From JBEKCP01 sp049509515 (GTDB lineage: Bacteria > Planctomycetota > Planctomycetia > Pirellulales > Thermoguttaceae), in NCBI GenBank assembly GCA_049509515.1, contig JBEKZV010000023.1:1-64000 (forward strand): DNA of 64,000 nt, given 5' to 3'. The notes beneath the pieces were generated by a model that did not search any database, was not told where the DNA came from, and was given only the letters and a program-made list of their open reading frames with translations. Below are positions 44,667 to 54,372 of the stretch, piece by piece. The position numbers were made by a program, and so were the translations under genes. How positions within the stretch are numbered: the first letter of the stretch is position 1; each line of letters begins with the position of its first letter.

Positions 44667-46385
44667 TCAGGGGCCGGCGGCCAACGACGCCCGCCACAGG
44701 TCCTCGCGGACGTAGACGTAAAGCCACACCCCCGGCGGCCGCAGCCCGATGAGCGTCTGCTTGTTGTACTCCCCGCGGAGCCCGGCGTCCACCTCGTCTT
44801 GGACGTCGGTCGCCAGGAGGACGACCGCGGGGGCCGGCATGGCGGCGGACTCGCGGCGCCACTCGGCCGCGTCCAGCCAGTAGCCCACGTGCTCCGGGTT
44901 GAACCGCCGCAGGTACCACGGCAGCGGCCAATAGCTCTCCGGCACAACGACGTGGATGATCATGTCGTGCCCGGCGGGGGACACGCGGGCCAACGTCTCC
45001 AGCCGCTCCGCAAGCTTCACCACGTCGGGCGACGTGTACGAATGCCCGTAAGGATGCTGCTGGTCGACCGGGATGCGGAAATTGAGCAGATAGGATTGCC
45101 AGCCGAGGTGTGCCGAGCCGACCACGAGCAGCAGGGCGGCAAGAAATGTAGACCGCACACGCCGTGTGCGGGAAAGCCGCACACGGCGTGTGCGGTCTAC
45201 ATCCAGCAGCAGCCAGGGCGCGGCGGCGGCCACCAGCAGCACGCCGTCCAGGAAACCGATCGCGCACCATGGCGTTTTATACGGGATCGCCGCGTAGAGG
45301 GCCGCGAGGATGACACTGTAGAAGACAAGGAATCGAACCAGGCCCAGCGACGGCACCCAAAGTGCCTGTCCAAGAACAGCTTGTGGTGCAGGCGTCTCGC
45401 CCGCCGTGGCAGCCGGGACGGCTGCACCACAAGCATGCGGAGCGCCGCTAATCCTCCGCCGAAGAAACAGGGACAGCAGGGCGCCCAGCGCGGCCAGCGC
45501 GAAGATCGCGGCTTCCGGGGCGTACAGGTGCCGCAGCGGCCGCCAGGCCAGGAGCAGCTTGAAGTAGTAGAACCACGGCTCGACGTGCAGGCCGCTCTGG
45601 GTGCCGCGGCGCCAATAGTTGGCGTAGGCCGTGATCGAGTCCCATGGGCCGTGCCGGTCCCGCCCGAAGCCGGAATAGAACGCCCCGGCCACCAGGCAGG
45701 CGGCAGCCAGGGCGGCCAGGAGCGGGCCGGGGCGGAGCCGGGACCACAGGGGCGGCATCGCCCCGTCGCGGAGTCGTCCCCAGGCCGCCGTCAAGACGAG
45801 AGCGGCCGCCATGGCCGCGGCGGAGAGGATCCACGTCTCTTTCGTGGCGTACATCAGGCCGAAGGCGGCCCCCGCCGCGGCGGCCCAAGCGATGCGGCCC
45901 GAGCGGACGTAGCGCCACGAGCAGCCGATCACCAGCAGCGTCATCGCCGCCAGCAGCGTCTCCTGCATGTAGTATCGCGAGTAGAATACCAGCGTCGGCG
46001 AGAGGGCCGTCCACAGGGCGGCCGTCACCGCCGCGGGGCCGCCTAGCCCGTCGGCCAACACGAGAACCAGGAGCACCATCGCCAGGGAGAATACCACCGG
46101 AACCAGCCGGTACGTGGCGGCGTCGCTGTGGGCGAAATCCTCGACTCCGCGGAGCCACAGCGACGGCAGGGTCAGCCAGTACAGGCTCGGGCCGTGGTGA
46201 TCGCGGACGTCGTAGTCGTAGACGCCGGTCTCGTAGAGAATGGCGGCCTTAACGGCCTGGTTGGCTTCGTCGGCGTGCATCGGGCGGTCCGCCAACTGCG
46301 GCAGGCGGAGGCACGCCGCTGCGATCGCCGCCGCCAGCACGCAGACGCCAAGCGCGATCCGGTCGATGCCCCTGCGAATGCCGAT
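44667..46385 (-). CDS. Agl23-like (TIGR03663) membrane glycosyltransferase/flippase-associated protein
   Basis: About 572 residues with some eleven transmembrane helices. The loop after the first helix carries DRPMHADEANQAVKAA with the Asp-Glu of GT39-type enzymes; HGPSLYWLTLPSLW and FYSRYYMQETLLA follow. The family is the TIGR03663 group linked to archaeal and bacterial glycosylation. The start is not obvious: AAGGAG (46399-46394) stands 8 bases before an ATC (46385) in frame, with a TATAAT behind; no ATG, GTG or TTG lies nearby in frame. Two palindromic repeats are read through as residues 318-336 and 395-413, both in loops between helices. Confidence 0.8.
   Translation of the reverse strand: MGIRRGIDRIALGVCVLAAAIAAACLRLPQLADRPMHADEANQAVKAAILYETGVYDYDVRDHHGPSLYWLTLPSLWLRGVEDFAHSDAATYRLVPVVFSLAMVLLVLVLADGLGGPAAVTAALWTALSPTLVFYSRYYMQETLLAAMTLLVIGCSWRYVRSGRIAWAAAAGAAFGLMYATKETWILSAAAMAAALVLTAAWGRLRDGAMPPLWSRLRPGPLLAALAAACLVAGAFYSGFGRDRHGPWDSITAYANYWRRGTQSGLHVEPWFYYFKLLLAWRPLRHLYAPEAAIFALAALGALLSLFLRRRISGAPHACGAAVPAATAGETPAPQAVLGQALWVPSLGLVRFLVFYSVILAALYAAIPYKTPWCAIGFLDGVLLVAAAAPWLLLDVDRTRRVRLSRTRRVRSTFLAALLLVVGSAHLGWQSYLLNFRIPVDQQHPYGHSYTSPDVVKLAERLETLARVSPAGHDMIIHVVVPESYWPLPWYLRRFNPEHVGYWLDAAEWRRESAAMPAPAVVLLATDVQDEVDAGLRGEYNKQTLIGLRPPGVWLYVYVREDLWRASLAAGP
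45147..45201. repeat. Perfect 25-bp palindrome (CACACGCCGTGTG) inside a CDS
   Basis: Two perfect 25-bp arms (45147-45171, 45177-45201) with core CCGCACACGCCGTGTGCGG and a 5-base loop GAAAG. Its layout is that of the element at 30787-30844. It codes in frame for an Arg/Thr-rich loop (DRTRRVRLSRTRRVRST) of the Agl23-like protein. Confidence 0.95.
45379..45434. repeat. GCTTGTGGTGCAG palindrome inside the same CDS
   Basis: GCTTGTGGTGCAG (45379-45391) and its inverse CTGCACCACAAGC (45422-45434) end a 56-base unit whose inner arms also pair imperfectly. It is translated as an Ala/Pro-rich segment (CGAAVPAATAGETPAPQ) of the Agl23-like protein. Confidence 0.9.
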
Positions 46386-46393
46386 GCCACAGT

Positions 46394-46424
46394 CTCCTTG
46401 TCCAGGGGGAGGAACAGTATTATA
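46394..46424 (-). promoter_or_regulatory. TATAAT and AAGGAG ahead of the Agl23-like gene
   Basis: On the minus strand a perfect TATAAT (46424-46419) precedes AAGGAG (46399-46394). A -35 is not clear. The spacing suggests translation starts 8 bases on, at an ATC codon, rather than at an upstream ATG that would overlap the divergent MmeI-like gene. Confidence 0.45.
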
Positions 46425-46551
46425 CTCTATCCCTGTGTCCAGTGCCGGCCTCCCCTGGCACGCGGTGTTGCGGCCGTGGTATCTTGGCGATTGGCGACGC
46501 GGGCCAGGTTCAGGTCCCTCCTTCGACCCCACGTTGGACACCGGTAGACAA

Positions 46552-49350
46552 ATGCCTATTTCATGGAACGAAATCCGCCAGAACGCCATCCGTTTCGCCG
46601 CCGACTGGGTAGGCGCCCGTAGCGAGAGGGCGGAAAAGCAAACCTTCTGGAACGAGTTCTTCGAGGTCTTCGGCATGCGCCGCCGGGCGCTGGCCTCCTT
46701 CGAGGAGCCGGTCCGGCAGATTTCGGGAACTTACGGCCGCATCGACCTGTTCTGGCGCGGGATGCTGCTGGTGGAGCACAAGAGCCGGGGCGAAAGTCTG
46801 GACAAGGCCGAGTCCCAAGCGTTCGCGTACATTCAAGACCTCCTGCGCGAAGGGCGGCAGGACGAGGCGCCGCGCTACGTGATTGTCTCCGATTTCGCCC
46901 GCATCGCCGTCCATGACCTGGAGCCGGAGGAACAGCGCCCGTTGCCGCTCTTCGCCGGACACCGGGTAGAGACTACCGAGTTCCCGCTCTCGGAGCTGCA
47001 CCGCGAGGTCCACCACTTCGCGTTCATTGCGGGCTACCAGCAGCACCGGTTGCGGGACCACGACCCGATCAACCTCCGCGCCGTGGCGGTCATGGACGAG
47101 CTGCACGGCGCGCTGGCGGCGGGCGGCTACTCCGGCCACGAGCTGGAGCGGTTCCTGGTGCGCATCCTATTCTGCCTTTTCGCCGAAGACACCGGTATCT
47201 TCGAGCGCGAGACGTTCCGCCTGTATCTCGAGGATCGCACCAGGCCGGACGGCTCAGACTTGGGGCCCCAGCTCGCGCGGCTCTTTGACGTGTTGAATAC
47301 CCCCCCGGACAGGCGCCAGAGGAACCTTGACGAGGACCTGGCGGCGTTGCGTTACGTCAACGGGGATCTCTTCGCGGAGCGCCTGGGGTTTGCCGACTTC
47401 AATCGCGACATGCGCAACCGCCTGTTGGCCTGCACGCGGTTCGACTGGTCGCAAATTTCGCCCGCAGTCTTTGGCTCGCTCTTTCAGGGGATAATGAAAC
47501 CGCACGAGCGCCGCCAGATCGGCGGGCACTACACCAGCGAGCGCGACATACTCAAGGTCGTGCGATCTCTGTTTCTCGACGAGCTGCGGGAGGAGTTCGA
47601 TCGCGTTAAGCGCGACAAGCGCCAGTTGAAGCAGTTTCACCAGAGGCTGGCGTGCCTTCGTTTCCTTGACCCCGCCTGTGGTTGCGGCAACTTCCTGGTC
47701 ATCGCCTACCGGGAGCTTCGTTTACTGGAAATGGAGGTATTGCAAGCCCTGCACAGCGGGGGCCAGCGGCGCCTCGATACCCAAACCCTCCGCACCCTAC
47801 CATTGGTCGACGTAGATGCGTTCTTCGGAATTGAGATCAGCGAGTGGCCCGCCCGCATTGCGGAGGTGGCGATGTGGCTGATGGACCACCAGATGAACCT
47901 CCGCCTTTCGGAGGCCTTCGGCCAATACTACGTGCGGTTGCCCTTGACGAAATCTCCGACCATCGTCTGCGGCAACGCGCTGCGGCTGGACTGGAGGGAG
48001 ATTCTGCCGCCGAGCAGGTGCAGCTATGTGCTCGGCAACCCGCCCTTTGTGGGCAAGAAAGCCCGCAACGCCGAGCAGCAAGCCGACATGGAAACGGTCT
48101 TCGGCGGGAACCGCGGAACGGGGGTCCTGGATTACGTCTGTTGCTGGTATGTCCGCGCCGCCCAATACGTCCAGCGAGGCAAAATACCGGTTGCCTTTGT
48201 CTCGACCAACTCGATCACGCAGGGCGAACAGCCCGGCGTGCTCTGGCCGCTCCTGCGGCAGTATGGCTTGAAAATCCATTTCGCGCACCGCACCTTCGCG
48301 TGGGAGAGCGAGGTACGGGGAAAGGCGCATGTCCACGTGGTCATTATCGGCTTCGGGGCTTTCGACAAGAATGGAAAGAGGATCTACGATTACGAGTCGA
48401 GCGGGGACGGGCCGATGGTCAGCCGGGTGACCAATATCAGCCCCTATCTGGTCGAGGGCAGCGACGTGGCCCTTGGGAATCGGGAGGCTCCAATCTGCGC
48501 GGTGCCGCGGATGCAATTTGGAAGTATGCCCAACGACGGTGGCAAGCTGGTCCTCTCCGACGAAGAAAAACAAGAATTGCTCGCGCGCGATCCGAACTGC
48601 GCCCCCCTTATCCGCCCCTTGCTCAGCGCGCACGAGTACCTGCACGGCCAGGTCCGCTGGTGCCTTTGGCTTGAGAATGTACCTCCGCCGTTGATCGAGA
48701 ACTCGCCCGAGGTGAAACGGAGGGTCGAAGCCGTTCGAGCCTACCGATCAGCGAGCACCCGCGCTACCACAAAGAAGCTCGCCGATTACCCGATGCTTTT
48801 CGGCGAAATCCGGCAGCCGCACTCGCGGTTCGTGCTCGTTCCCCGCGTTAGCTCCGAGAGCCGCCGCTACATCCCAATCAGCTACTTCGGGCCGACGTTC
48901 GTCCCGAGCGATACCTGCCTGTTCGTTGAGGGCGCCACTCCGTACGCCTTCGCGGTCATGTCCTCCGCAATGCACATGGCCTGGGTGCGGCAGGTCGCGG
49001 GGCGCCTCAAGTCCGACCTTCGTTACTCGAGCCGGATCGTCTACAACAACTACCCGTGGCCTGACCCGCCAGGCGATAAGCGGCGCTGGGGGGTCGAGGC
49101 GGCGGCGCGGGCCGTCCTTGAGGCACGTGCCGAACACCTGAAGGCGGGCATCACGCTGGCCGAACTTTACAACCCGCTGGCAATGCCGGCAGGGCTGACC
49201 AAGGCCCATGCCCGCCTCGACCGGGCGGTGGATCGTTGCTACCGCGTGCAGCCGTTCACTTCCGACCGCCAGCGCGTCGAGTTTCTCTTCGCCTTGTATG
49301 AGAAGATCACCGCCCCGATCCTTCCCACGCGCCGCAAACCACGGGGTTGA
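46552..49350 (+). CDS. MmeI-like Type IIL restriction-modification enzyme
   Basis: The 932-residue single-chain enzyme combines an N-terminal nuclease, a helical spacer, an N6-adenine methyltransferase and a target recognition region. The nuclease motif is D65-X9-E75-X-K77 in GRIDLFWRGMLLVEHKSRG. The methyltransferase has motif I in DPACGCGNF (373-381) and motif IV in GNPPF (495-499). The segment RMQFGSMPNDGG near 655 is a signature of the MmeI family; the C-terminal third holds target recognition. Such enzymes methylate one strand of a short non-palindromic site and cut about 20 bases away. No separate methylase or specificity gene is near, as expected. The ATG at 46552 begins the family-like sequence. 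Confidence 0.93.
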   Translation: MPISWNEIRQNAIRFAADWVGARSERAEKQTFWNEFFEVFGMRRRALASFEEPVRQISGTYGRIDLFWRGMLLVEHKSRGESLDKAESQAFAYIQDLLREGRQDEAPRYVIVSDFARIAVHDLEPEEQRPLPLFAGHRVETTEFPLSELHREVHHFAFIAGYQQHRLRDHDPINLRAVAVMDELHGALAAGGYSGHELERFLVRILFCLFAEDTGIFERETFRLYLEDRTRPDGSDLGPQLARLFDVLNTPPDRRQRNLDEDLAALRYVNGDLFAERLGFADFNRDMRNRLLACTRFDWSQISPAVFGSLFQGIMKPHERRQIGGHYTSERDILKVVRSLFLDELREEFDRVKRDKRQLKQFHQRLACLRFLDPACGCGNFLVIAYRELRLLEMEVLQALHSGGQRRLDTQTLRTLPLVDVDAFFGIEISEWPARIAEVAMWLMDHQMNLRLSEAFGQYYVRLPLTKSPTIVCGNALRLDWREILPPSRCSYVLGNPPFVGKKARNAEQQADMETVFGGNRGTGVLDYVCCWYVRAAQYVQRGKIPVAFVSTNSITQGEQPGVLWPLLRQYGLKIHFAHRTFAWESEVRGKAHVHVVIIGFGAFDKNGKRIYDYESSGDGPMVSRVTNISPYLVEGSDVALGNREAPICAVPRMQFGSMPNDGGKLVLSDEEKQELLARDPNCAPLIRPLLSAHEYLHGQVRWCLWLENVPPPLIENSPEVKRRVEAVRAYRSASTRATTKKLADYPMLFGEIRQPHSRFVLVPRVSSESRRYIPISYFGPTFVPSDTCLFVEGATPYAFAVMSSAMHMAWVRQVAGRLKSDLRYSSRIVYNNYPWPDPPGDKRRWGVEAAARAVLEARAEHLKAGITLAELYNPLAMPAGLTKAHARLDRAVDRCYRVQPFTSDRQRVEFLFALYEKITAPILPTRRKPRG

Positions 49351-49387
49351 ACAACCGCGGCGACGGCCCCCGCCCCGAGCGTCAAGA

Positions 49388-50398
49388 ATGTTCCGGCATC
49401 GCGTGGAAACCCGGTTGGCATTCTCCTGGCCCCCGCCGGACTGGCGCGAGGTGACCGTCTTGTTGGCGGTCTCCGGCGGGGGCGATAGCGTGGCCTTGCT
49501 GCGGGCGATGGCAGCCCTGAAAACCGGCGGGCGAGGCCGGCTCCGCGTGGCCCACGCCAACCACCAGCTTCGCGGCGGCGAATCGGACGCCGACGAGACC
49601 CTGGTGGTCGAGCTTTGCCGGCGGCTGGACATGCCCTGCGAGGTCAAACACTTGCCGATCGATCGAGTCGCGTGCCGTGGTCTGGGCCTGGAAGCGGTCG
49701 CCCGCCGGGCCCGCTACGCCTTTCTCCAGGACGCCGCCGGCCGCTCGGGCGCCCGGTACGTCGTCACCGCCCACACGGCCGACGACCAGGCCGAGACCAT
49801 CCTGCACCGCATCCTCCGCGGTACCGGCATCCGCGGGCTGGCCGGGATGGCCCGGGCGAGACCCCTGGGCCCGGCGACGCTCTTGCGGCCCTTGCTGGGC
49901 ATCCGCCGGGCCGACTTGCTGAGGTATCTTGACGACCTGGGCCAACCCTACCGCCGCGACAGCAGCAATCGGGACCTGCGGTTCACGCGGAACCGCATCC
50001 GCCACGAGCTCCTGCCGCGCCTCGCCGAGCGGTTCAACCCGAGCGTTGCGGAGGCACTCGTGCGGCTGGGCTCGCTGGCCGGCGAGGCGCAGGCCGCGCT
50101 GGACCGCTGGGCGGCCGATCTCGTCGATCGCCACGTTCGGCCCGCCGGCGGCACGGTGGTGCTGGATCGAGCCGGGCTGGCCTGCCAGCCGCGGTACGTC
50201 GTGGGCGAGCTCATGATGGCCATTTGGCGGCGGCAGGGCTGGCCGATGCAGGCCATGGGTCTTGAAGAGTGGGACCTCTTGGCCGCGATGCTCCTGCCGC
50301 GCCCGGGGCCCCCGACCGAAACCGCCTGGAAGCACGTCTTCCCCGGCGGCGTCGAGGCCGAGATCACCGAGAGCGGAATGCGGTTGGCGCGGCGGTGA
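49388..50398 (+). CDS. tilS: tRNA(Ile)-lysidine synthase
   Basis: The 336-residue enzyme attaches lysine to C34 of tRNA-Ile(CAU) so that it reads AUA codons. The PP-loop is SGGGDS (29-34), followed by HANHQLRGGESDADE with the HXNHXLR motif, ARYVVTAHTADDQAETILHRILRGTG and the RNA-contacting QPYRRDSSNRDLRFTRNRIRHELLP. The protein is short and lacks the extended C-terminal domain of E. coli TilS, like many gram-positive and planctomycete forms. The ATG at 49388 is just ahead of the conserved part; 37 bases separate it from the MmeI-like gene. Confidence 0.94.
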   Translation: MFRHRVETRLAFSWPPPDWREVTVLLAVSGGGDSVALLRAMAALKTGGRGRLRVAHANHQLRGGESDADETLVVELCRRLDMPCEVKHLPIDRVACRGLGLEAVARRARYAFLQDAAGRSGARYVVTAHTADDQAETILHRILRGTGIRGLAGMARARPLGPATLLRPLLGIRRADLLRYLDDLGQPYRRDSSNRDLRFTRNRIRHELLPRLAERFNPSVAEALVRLGSLAGEAQAALDRWAADLVDRHVRPAGGTVVLDRAGLACQPRYVVGELMMAIWRRQGWPMQAMGLEEWDLLAAMLLPRPGPPTETAWKHVFPGGVEAEITESGMRLARR

Positions 50399-50481
50399 TT
50401 GGCGGTCGTGGTTCATTCGCCCCTTTCTCCCCCAGAGCGGCGACGCTAGAATAGGCAGGAGGATGAGCAGGGACAAGAGCC

Positions 50482-50745
50482 ATGAAGACTTATGACTTCA
50501 AAGTAATCCTGGCAGCGGAGACGGACATGAGCGAGGAGTTGGCCGACCGGCTCTTTGAGGCCGGCTGCGACGACGGTACGCCGGGGATGTGCTGCGGTGT
50601 CCCGGTGGTCGGCTTCAACCGGGAAGCAGACTGCCTTGAGTCGGCGATCCGCAGCGCCGTGGCCGATGTCCAGAAAGCCGGCTGCGTTGTCCAGCGGGTC
50701 CAGATCGAGCACGACTCGCCGCTGCTGTCCCCGGGCGCGGGTTAG
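50482..50745 (+). CDS. Conserved small protein
   Basis: An 87-residue soluble protein starting YDFKVILAAETDMSEELADRLFEAGCDDGTPG. Small proteins of this make-up (a strand, a helix with AGCDD, another strand FNREADC, then a helix) are known in several phyla, often close to DNA-binding genes, but a function has not been assigned to my knowledge. A Cys-rich turn (GMCCGVP) stands out. AGGGAC is found ahead of the ATG. It stands alone behind tilS. Confidence 0.65.
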   Translation: MKTYDFKVILAAETDMSEELADRLFEAGCDDGTPGMCCGVPVVGFNREADCLESAIRSAVADVQKAGCVVQRVQIEHDSPLLSPGAG

Positions 50746-50822
50746 TGTTTTCCGAATGGTCCTCCACATCTTATGCGGCTCGATCTGATCATCGTCAACC
50801 TCAACAAGAAAGGGGATTTCAC

Positions 50823-50888
50823 ATGTCGCCAGGAGCGTTCAAGGGCATCGGCATCGGCTGCTTTGTTCTCTGCGCTATCCTGCTATAG
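50823..50888 (+). CDS. Possible 21-residue hydrophobic micropeptide
   Basis: ATG at 50823 follows AAAGGGGA by 7 bases and codes for 21 residues with one short hydrophobic stretch (GIGIGCFVLCAILL) before TAG. The good ribosome site and membrane-like end suggest a micropeptide, but it could also be the remains of a longer gene or chance. Nearby, 50934-50952 forms a GGGGGC/GCCCCC hairpin that could end transcription of the facing GT39 gene. Confidence 0.3.
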   Translation: MSPGAFKGIGIGCFVLCAILL

Positions 50889-51000
50889 TATGCTTCGTGA
50901 TGGGCGCGAAGAAAGGACCAGGCACCGCCTCACCGGGGGCAACGCCCCCCGCCTGAACAGGAAGCACGCCAGGTAGGCGGTGATTCCGTTTGGGGCGGGC

Positions 51001-52725
51001 CTACGAGCCCGGATCGCGGGCCGAGGGCTCGAGCGCCGGATAGATGCGATAATGGCCGGCCTGCTGGTAGGGCGTAGCGGCCAGGCCGAGCCGCGGGAGG
51101 GCCTCGGCCAGAGCGCGGTCGGGTACGGCCAACAGGTCGTCGGGGCCGAAAACGGTCGGCGGTTGGTCGGGGCCGAGCGAGAGCGACAACATTTGCCCCT
51201 CGCGAGTCTTGGATCGCAGATCGTGGTCCAGGTAGAACACCAGCGAGCCGATCCGCTCTTCCACCACAAACAGCCGGGGCGGCAGACGGCCGAGGCGGTT
51301 GAAGTAATCGGCCAAGTCCCGCGCAGACTGCCGTTGCGCCACCGGGGGCAGGGCGATCGTCAGGGCGACGGCGAACTGCGCAGCCATGCCCAGCGCGGCC
51401 CAAGCCCAGGCCGCCCGGGGACGCCCGGCGACCCAGCAGCCCAAGGGCATCAAGGCCGTCAGCCCGGCCAGGACGGCAATCGTCCAGGCGGGGCCGGAAA
51501 AGTGGACCGCCGTCTTGTGCTGGACCGCCCACAACAAGGCGGGCAGCACGATCGGGCCCGAGAGGCAGGAGCCCCACACGACGCCCGCCATCCACCGCCG
51601 GGCGGCCTGGCCCAACCGGCCGTCGATCAGCCGCGCCCAGGCCACGGCCGCCAGGATGGCCAGCGCCGGAAAGACCGGCCAGATGTACGTGACCATCTTC
51701 GAGTGCCCCAGCGAGAGGAATACCGTGCAGCCGATCAGCCAGGAGGCCAACAGCGTCAAAGGTTGACCGCCGCCGGCCGCAGCGGGAACCTTCGACCGCT
51801 GCTGCCGCCAGGCATCGCCCAACGCCGCCGGCACGTAGGCGATCCACGGCAGGCCGCCGACCAGCAGGGCGGGCAAGTAGTACCACCATCGGGCGCCGCC
51901 GTGCGGCTGCGTCGCGGTGGCAAAACCCAGCAGATGCCGCTCGATGAAAAAGTAGTGAAGGTATCCCGGCGAGCGATGCTCGACGGCAAGGTACCAGCCG
52001 GCGGCTGCTCCCGCGGCGACGGCCAAGGCCAGGGCCCCGCGGAGAGAGTGGGCCCAGCGGAGCCGCCGGGCCGCCACGAGGTAGCCGCCGTAGGCGATGC
52101 CCACCAGCGCCACGCCGGCCAGCCCCTTCGTGAGGACGGCCAGGCCGAGGACGAGGCCGGCCAGGGCGGTCAGGAGCCAAGGATGAAGGATGAGGGATTG
52201 GGGATTAGGGATTGGGGATTGGGGATTAGGGATTTTGGACTGGTCGGATTCCCAGAACAGCAAGAGCGCGAGGTTGACCCAGGGCACCAGGGCCACGTCG
52301 TGGGCGGCGGCCTGGGCCAGCGCGGCGGGCAGGATCGTGGTGGCGTAGCACACGCCGGCCACAAGGCCCATCCGGCGGTCGAACATCCGCCAGGCCAGCG
52401 CCGCGGTGGTCACGGCCCCGGCCAGGCCCAGCAACAAGCCGGGCAGCCGCACGGCCACTTCGGACATGCCCAGGAGCCCGAGCGACGCGGCCTCGCACCA
52501 GAAGTAGAGGATCGGCTTGTCGAGGAAGGGCCGGCCGAACAGCCGCGGGACGACCCAATCGCCGCGGTCGAGCATCTCCTGGGCGATCGCGGCGTGCAGC
52601 CCCTCGTCCGGGTCCAGCAAGGGAACCCGCGGGGCCACGGCCAGCGGGTACACGAAGATCGCGGCCGCCACGAGGGTCGCCAGGGCCATTCCCGGCAGGA
52701 AGCTCCGCCACTGTGCTATTTTCAC
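51001..52725 (-). CDS. GT39/ArnT-like membrane glycosyltransferase
   Basis: The 574-residue protein has some eleven transmembrane helices and the GT39 loop LDPDEGLHAAIAQEMLDRGDW with the catalytic Asp-Glu after the first helix, then GRPFLDKPILYFW. ArnT-like enzymes move a sugar or aminosugar from polyprenyl phosphate to lipid A or a protein in the periplasm. The GTG at 52725 is preferred because GGAGG stands 5 bases ahead. Residues 164-182 (KIPNPQSPIPNPQSLILHP) are encoded by tandem heptamers in a loop between helices. The C-terminal soluble region ends near YPALEPSARDPGS. Confidence 0.9.
   Translation of the reverse strand: MKIAQWRSFLPGMALATLVAAAIFVYPLAVAPRVPLLDPDEGLHAAIAQEMLDRGDWVVPRLFGRPFLDKPILYFWCEAASLGLLGMSEVAVRLPGLLLGLAGAVTTAALAWRMFDRRMGLVAGVCYATTILPAALAQAAAHDVALVPWVNLALLLFWESDQSKIPNPQSPIPNPQSLILHPWLLTALAGLVLGLAVLTKGLAGVALVGIAYGGYLVAARRLRWAHSLRGALALAVAAGAAAGWYLAVEHRSPGYLHYFFIERHLLGFATATQPHGGARWWYYLPALLVGGLPWIAYVPAALGDAWRQQRSKVPAAAGGGQPLTLLASWLIGCTVFLSLGHSKMVTYIWPVFPALAILAAVAWARLIDGRLGQAARRWMAGVVWGSCLSGPIVLPALLWAVQHKTAVHFSGPAWTIAVLAGLTALMPLGCWVAGRPRAAWAWAALGMAAQFAVALTIALPPVAQRQSARDLADYFNRLGRLPPRLFVVEERIGSLVFYLDHDLRSKTREGQMLSLSLGPDQPPTVFGPDDLLAVPDRALAEALPRLGLAATPYQQAGHYRIYPALEPSARDPGS
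52179..52234. repeat. Eight tandem heptamers inside the GT39 gene
   Basis: AAGGATG twice followed by AGGGATT and GGGGATT in the order A-G-A-G-G-A, eight heptamers in register over 56 bases. Two types of heptamer seen separately elsewhere (AAGGATG and RGGGATT) are joined here. No stop codon arises in the coding frame. Confidence 0.93.
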
Positions 52726-52851
52726 GGCTGCCTCCAAGCGCTACGACGCCAGCTCCTAAAGCATCCTGAGAGTCACCACAAAGACACAAAGGCACGAAGG
52801 CGGCCGGAGGATTCGATCTTCAGAGATTCCAGACAATGATCGGCGAAGAAG

Positions 52852-52974
52852 TTTCACGCAAAGGCGCAGAGTCGCACAGACGCAAGATAGAAACAGAAAG
52901 TGTAAGGCGGGCGCAGCCCCGTCATCCTATTATTGTTCCTGTGCCTCTTTGCGTCTTTGCGCCTTTGCGTGAGA
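52852..52974. repeat. Imperfect inverted repeat, CACGCAAAGGCGCA type
   Basis: The 324-base spacer 52726-53049 holds no gene. It carries a 32-bp inverted repeat with five mismatches: 52852-52883 (begins TTTCACGCAAAGGCGCAGAG) and 52943-52974 (ends CTTTGCGCCTTTGCGTGAGA). A related stretch ACAAAGACACAAAGGCACG lies near 52775. Confidence 0.8.
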
Positions 52975-53049
52975 CCTCCATGATCTCACCCCGGATACTC
53001 GCGAGAACCTCGATCTTGTGTGTTCGTGGCCAACACGATCGCTCGGCTA

Positions 53050-54153
<1,104 letters not shown>

Positions 54154-54313
54154 GCTGCTCCGGTCCTGCCCAATGCCTACCGTTAACCGAGAAACCCCAC
54201 CACTTTACCACCACCCGCCGGGGTGAGCAAGGCCACTGCGGGGCCCGCACGTGCCGCGGCTTCGGGAAAGCAGGGCAACTGCCGACTCGATCCCGGCCGT
54301 GGCATTCTCGGTA

Positions 54314-54342
54314 TTGACATTATATCGGATCCGATATACACT
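54314..54342 (+). promoter_or_regulatory. Promoter with an 18-bp palindromic operator for the toxin-antitoxin pair
   Basis: TTGACA (54314-54319) and TACACT (54337-54342) are 17 bases apart. Between and over the -10 lies the perfect palindrome TATATCGGATCCGATATA (54321-54338). This is where an autoregulating antitoxin is expected to bind; the downstream antitoxin has a helix-turn-helix domain. Confidence 0.6.
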
Positions 54343-54372
54343 TTAGTCGTCCCTGGGAGGGTTGATCGACAG

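Noticed and set aside
46552..49350. BREX PglX methyltransferase
   Set aside because: The N-terminal D-X9-E-X-K nuclease motif and the RMQFGSMPNDGG-type segment fit MmeI-like Type IIL enzymes, and no pglZ, brxC or other BREX gene is present.
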